The translations under genes were made by a program, and so were the position numbers. This document shows positions 5,544 through 7,839 of a DNA stretch of 7,839 bases, piece by piece (position 1 is the stretch's first letter; each line of letters opens with the position of its first letter). Where the stretch lies: positions 1 to 7,839 of the forward strand of contig CAKSGP010000055.1 of the NCBI GenBank assembly GCA_934454745.1, read 5' to 3'. Below the pieces are notes generated by a model. The model saw nothing but the letters and a program-made list of their open reading frames with translations, was not told the origin of the DNA and ran no database searches. The DNA is from an uncultured Clostridia bacterium (GTDB lineage: Bacteria; Bacillota; Clostridia; UBA1381).

Positions 5544-6830
5544 ATGGCATTTAAGTGTGAAGAAGTAGAGAAAAATTTAAGCAAGCTTACTTTTGAGGTA
5601 AGTGCAGAGGAATTTGAAAAGGCAATAGACAGAGCTTATCAGAAGAATAAGAATAAGTTCAATATTCCAGGTTTCAGAAAGGGTAAGGCACCTAAGGCGA
5701 TAGTTATAAAGAACTATACTAAAGCAGTATTTTATGATGATGCTTTAAATGACGTATTGCCTGAAGCATACGAAACAGCACTAAAGGAAAGCGGACTTGA
5801 TGTTGTTGCACGTCCAGAGTTTGACGTTGAGGAAATCAAAGACGGCGAGCCTGTTGTCTTCACAGCTCTTTGTACAACAAAACCTGATGTTAAGCTTGGC
5901 GAATATAAGGGTATAAAGGTGGAAAAAGTTGACTATACTGTATCAGACGAGGATGTTGACAATGACATCAATACAGTAAGAGAGAGAAACGCAAGACTTA
6001 TAAGTGTTGATGATCGTGCGGTTATAAATGGTGATATTGCTGTTATTGACTTTGAAGGCTTTGTTGATGACGTACCTTTTGAAGGTGGTAAAGGCGAAAA
6101 CTATGAACTTGAAATCGGTTCAAATACTTTTATCCCCGGATTTGAGGATCAGCTTGTAGGTGCTAATATTAATGATCTTGTTGATGTTAATGTTACATTC
6201 CCGGAGGAATATCACGCAGAGGAGCTTAAGGGTAAGCCGGCGGTATTTAAGGTAAAGGTCAATGAGATAAAGGTTCGTGAGCTTCCTGAGCTTGATGATG
6301 ATTTTGCAAGCGAGGTAAGTGAATTTGATACACTTGCAGACTATAAGGTAGACGTAAGAGCAAAGCTTGAGGAAAAAGCTAAGGAAAAGGCAGAGGGTGA
6401 AATCCGTAACAAGGTTATTGAAAAGGCAATAGAAAATGCTGAATTTGATATTCCTGATGCTATGGTTGATTCTCAGGTTGAGAATATGATAAACGATATG
6501 GCACAGAAACTTTCATACCAGGGTATGAGCCTTGATATGTATATGCAGTACACAGGTCAGACACTTGATCAGATGAAGGAAATGTACCGTGACCAGGCTG
6601 TTAAAGACGTTAGTGCAAGCCTTGTAATCGATGCTATTTCAAAGGCAGAGAACATTGAAGTAAGTCCTGAAGAGGTTGAGCTTAATCTCGTTGATATGGC
6701 TAAGAAGTACAATATGGAGCTTGACAAGCTTAAAGAGCTTATATCAGAGCCTGAGATGGAAAATATCAAGAAGGATATGGTACTTACAAAGACTGTTGAA
6801 ATGCTTGTAAACAACGCAGAGGTTGAATAA
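5544..6830 (+). CDS. tig: Trigger factor, ribosome-associated chaperone and peptidyl-prolyl isomerase
   Basis: Trigger factor docks at the ribosome exit tunnel, shields nascent chains and catalyses prolyl cis-trans isomerisation. The 428-residue length matches the family (E. coli 432, B. subtilis 424). The N-terminal ribosome-binding domain carries the GFRKGKAP signature at 43-50. An FKBP-type domain spans about 163-243, opening GDIAVIDFEGFVDD and including IGSNTFIPGFEDQLVG (191-206). The helical substrate-binding domain runs from about 244 to the end and is rich in Lys and Glu, as expected. The start at 5544 has a strong AAAGGAGG at 5527-5534 with 9-nt spacing. It is the first gene of the tig-clpP-clpX unit, with an 80-nt gap to clpP that contains no recognisable terminator. 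The gene is intact and ordinary. Confidence 0.97.
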   Translation: MAFKCEEVEKNLSKLTFEVSAEEFEKAIDRAYQKNKNKFNIPGFRKGKAPKAIVIKNYTKAVFYDDALNDVLPEAYETALKESGLDVVARPEFDVEEIKDGEPVVFTALCTTKPDVKLGEYKGIKVEKVDYTVSDEDVDNDINTVRERNARLISVDDRAVINGDIAVIDFEGFVDDVPFEGGKGENYELEIGSNTFIPGFEDQLVGANINDLVDVNVTFPEEYHAEELKGKPAVFKVKVNEIKVRELPELDDDFASEVSEFDTLADYKVDVRAKLEEKAKEKAEGEIRNKVIEKAIENAEFDIPDAMVDSQVENMINDMAQKLSYQGMSLDMYMQYTGQTLDQMKEMYRDQAVKDVSASLVIDAISKAENIEVSPEEVELNLVDMAKKYNMELDKLKELISEPEMENIKKDMVLTKTVEMLVNNAEVE

Positions 6831-6896
6831 TTACATCCTGATAAATTAAAAATCGTGCATTTTAGGTGTATGGTCATTTAAGAAATTTTCTAAAAC

Positions 6897-6903
6897 AGGA
6901 GGG
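6897..6903 (+). promoter_or_regulatory. Ribosome binding site deciding the clpP start
   Basis: AGGAGGG lies 7 nt before the ATG at 6911. The in-frame ATG at 6866 has no such site and would add 15 residues that ClpP proteins do not have, so 6911 is the start. Confidence 0.85.
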
Positions 6904-6910
6904 ATACACT

Positions 6911-7513
6911 ATGGCGACAATGCCTTATGTAATCGAACAGAATAACAGAGGAGAACGAAGCTACGATATATATTCACGTTTGCTTGAGGACAGAATTATA
7001 TTTTTAGGCGAGGACGTTAATGAGACAACAGCATCGCTTATCGTTGCACAGCTCTTGTATCTTGAGGCAAAGGATCCGGATAAGGATATACAGCTTTATA
7101 TTAACAGCCCTGGAGGCTCTATAACTGCAGGTATGGCTATATACGATACTATGAATTACATCAAGTGTGATGTGTCAACAATCTGTATTGGTATGGCTGC
7201 ATCAATGGGTGCATTCTTGCTTGCCGCAGGTGCAAAGGGCAAGAGATACGCTTTGCCCAGCAGTGAGATTATGATTCATCAGCCCCTTATTTCCGGCGGA
7301 GGTCTTAGTGGTCAGACAACTGATATTAAGATTTATACTGACCATCTTGTTAAAACGAAGGAGAAAATGAACCGAATACTCTCAGAGCGTACAGGTAAAA
7401 CATATGAAGAGATATGCGAGGATACTGAGCGTGATAATTTTATGGACGCACTTGAAGCGAAAGAGTACGGTCTTGTTGATGAGGTTATAGTGTCAGAATC
7501 TGAAAGAAAATAA
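6911..7513 (+). CDS. clpP: ATP-dependent Clp protease proteolytic subunit ClpP
   Basis: ClpP is the serine protease chamber, a double heptameric ring that degrades proteins fed by ClpX or ClpC/ClpA ATPases. The 200-residue product starts MATMPYVIEQ and contains SPGGS (66-70) and the nucleophile Ser98 in GMAASMG (94-100). Catalytic His123 lies in IMIHQPL (120-126), and catalytic Asp175 is in DTERDNF (171-177). YGLVDEV (186-192) is the usual C-terminal segment. The loop after HQPL reads ISGGGLSGQ, three residues longer than the corresponding loop in E. coli and B. subtilis ClpP as I recall them, which lies near the handle helix. No long propeptide is seen; processing of the first few residues is possible. 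It lies between tig and clpX, 16 nt from clpX, as in the standard Bacillota operon. Confidence 0.97.
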   Translation: MATMPYVIEQNNRGERSYDIYSRLLEDRIIFLGEDVNETTASLIVAQLLYLEAKDPDKDIQLYINSPGGSITAGMAIYDTMNYIKCDVSTICIGMAASMGAFLLAAGAKGKRYALPSSEIMIHQPLISGGGLSGQTTDIKIYTDHLVKTKEKMNRILSERTGKTYEEICEDTERDNFMDALEAKEYGLVDEVIVSESERK

Positions 7514-7529
7514 CTTTAGTGAGGTATCT

Positions 7530-7839
7530 ATGAGCGATAAAATGAATGAGCATTTCTGTGGTTTTTGCGGTCGGAAGGAATCTGAGGCAGGTCCCCTTAT
7601 AATGGGCGTTGGTGCCTGCATTTGTATGGAGTGCGTTGCTCGCTGTTATGATATTCTTGAAGAAACGCCAACGGAACAGGAGTTTGATTATCTTGCAAAG
7701 CCTCCTGCTCCGAAGGAAATCAAGGAGTTCTTAGATGATTATATAATCGGTCAGGAACAGGCAAAAAAGATGCTTGCAGTGGCGGTGTATAACCATTATA
7801 AACGTATAAATCATATAGCAGAGGCTGACGGAGTAGAGC
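7530..7839 (+). CDS. clpX: ATP-dependent Clp protease ATP-binding subunit ClpX, N-terminal part (3' end outside window)
   Basis: ClpX is the AAA+ unfoldase that recognises tagged substrates and threads them into ClpP. The frame is open from the ATG at 7530 to the window end, giving 103 complete codons. The N-terminal zinc-binding domain is visible: CGFCG with Cys10 and Cys13, then CMEC with Cys32 and Cys35, the four expected zinc ligands. After an acidic linker comes the start of the AAA+ module, PKEIKEFLDDYIIGQEQAKK (61-80), with the conserved YIIGQ nucleotide-sensing segment. Walker A lies beyond the edge. The RBS is GAGG at 7521-7524, 5 nt before the ATG; the alternative ATG at 7542 has no better site. 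Close spacing after clpP (16 nt) indicates one transcript. An extra Cys30 just before the second zinc pair is a minor variation. Confidence 0.95.
   Translation, partial: MSDKMNEHFCGFCGRKESEAGPLIMGVGACICMECVARCYDILEETPTEQEFDYLAKPPAPKEIKEFLDDYIIGQEQAKKMLAVAVYNHYKRINHIAEADGVE

Noticed and set aside
6881..6891. AGAAATTTTCT palindrome between tig and clpP, considered as a terminator
   Set aside because: No loop, no GC stem and no T-run; the gap looks like an ordinary intra-operon spacer.
6866..6910. ATG at 6866 as the clpP start
   Set aside because: No ribosome binding site; the added residues do not resemble ClpP, and AGGAGGG clearly points to 6911.
1..7839. tRNA or rRNA genes, CRISPR repeats, riboswitches, insertion sequences
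   Set aside because: Read on both strands by eye; no cloverleaf, spaced direct repeats, transposase sequence or known riboswitch core was seen. A covariance-model search was not possible.

Overview
The window looks like a chromosomal housekeeping stretch from a low-GC, Gram-positive bacterium, most likely a Clostridia member of the Oscillospirales/Ruminococcus type. The basis is AT-rich DNA, purine-rich Shine-Dalgarno sites, sigma-A promoters, the tilS/ftsH and tig-clpP-clpX neighbourhoods typical of Bacillota, and a DUF1858 protein of a kind common in anaerobes. No plasmid, phage, insertion sequence, CRISPR or RNA gene is visible. All eight gene calls read left to right, and two of them are cut by the window edges.

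Left block (1-2169): the 3' part of the replicative helicase gene dnaB is followed 26 nt later by tilS, the tRNA-Ile lysidine synthetase. A perfect 8-bp hairpin lies over the dnaB stop codon. Its downstream arm could instead pair with the tilS ribosome binding site, so the junction may be a small translational control element.

Middle block (2170-4299): a strong extended -10 promoter drives ftsH, the membrane AAA+ metalloprotease. One nucleotide after it comes a 68-residue DUF1858 CxxC protein. The hpt/hprT gene that sits between tilS and ftsH in Bacillus is absent here.

Accessory cassette (4300-5356): a second extended -10 promoter precedes a two-gene unit. It encodes a secreted, cysteine-free protein of unknown function and a 62-residue peptide whose ATG overlaps the upstream stop (TAATG). 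The unit ends in a clear intrinsic terminator. It is the least explained part of the window and the best candidate for something undescribed, although no function can be read from the sequence.

Right block (5357-7839): a third extended -10 promoter precedes tig (trigger factor), clpP and the start of clpX. This is the classic chaperone-protease operon, in which trigger factor handles nascent chains and ClpXP degrades tagged or misfolded proteins. With FtsH nearby, the window is rich in ATP-dependent protein quality control. No stretch above 300 bases lacks a gene; the longest gap (5313-5543) holds the terminator and the tig promoter.
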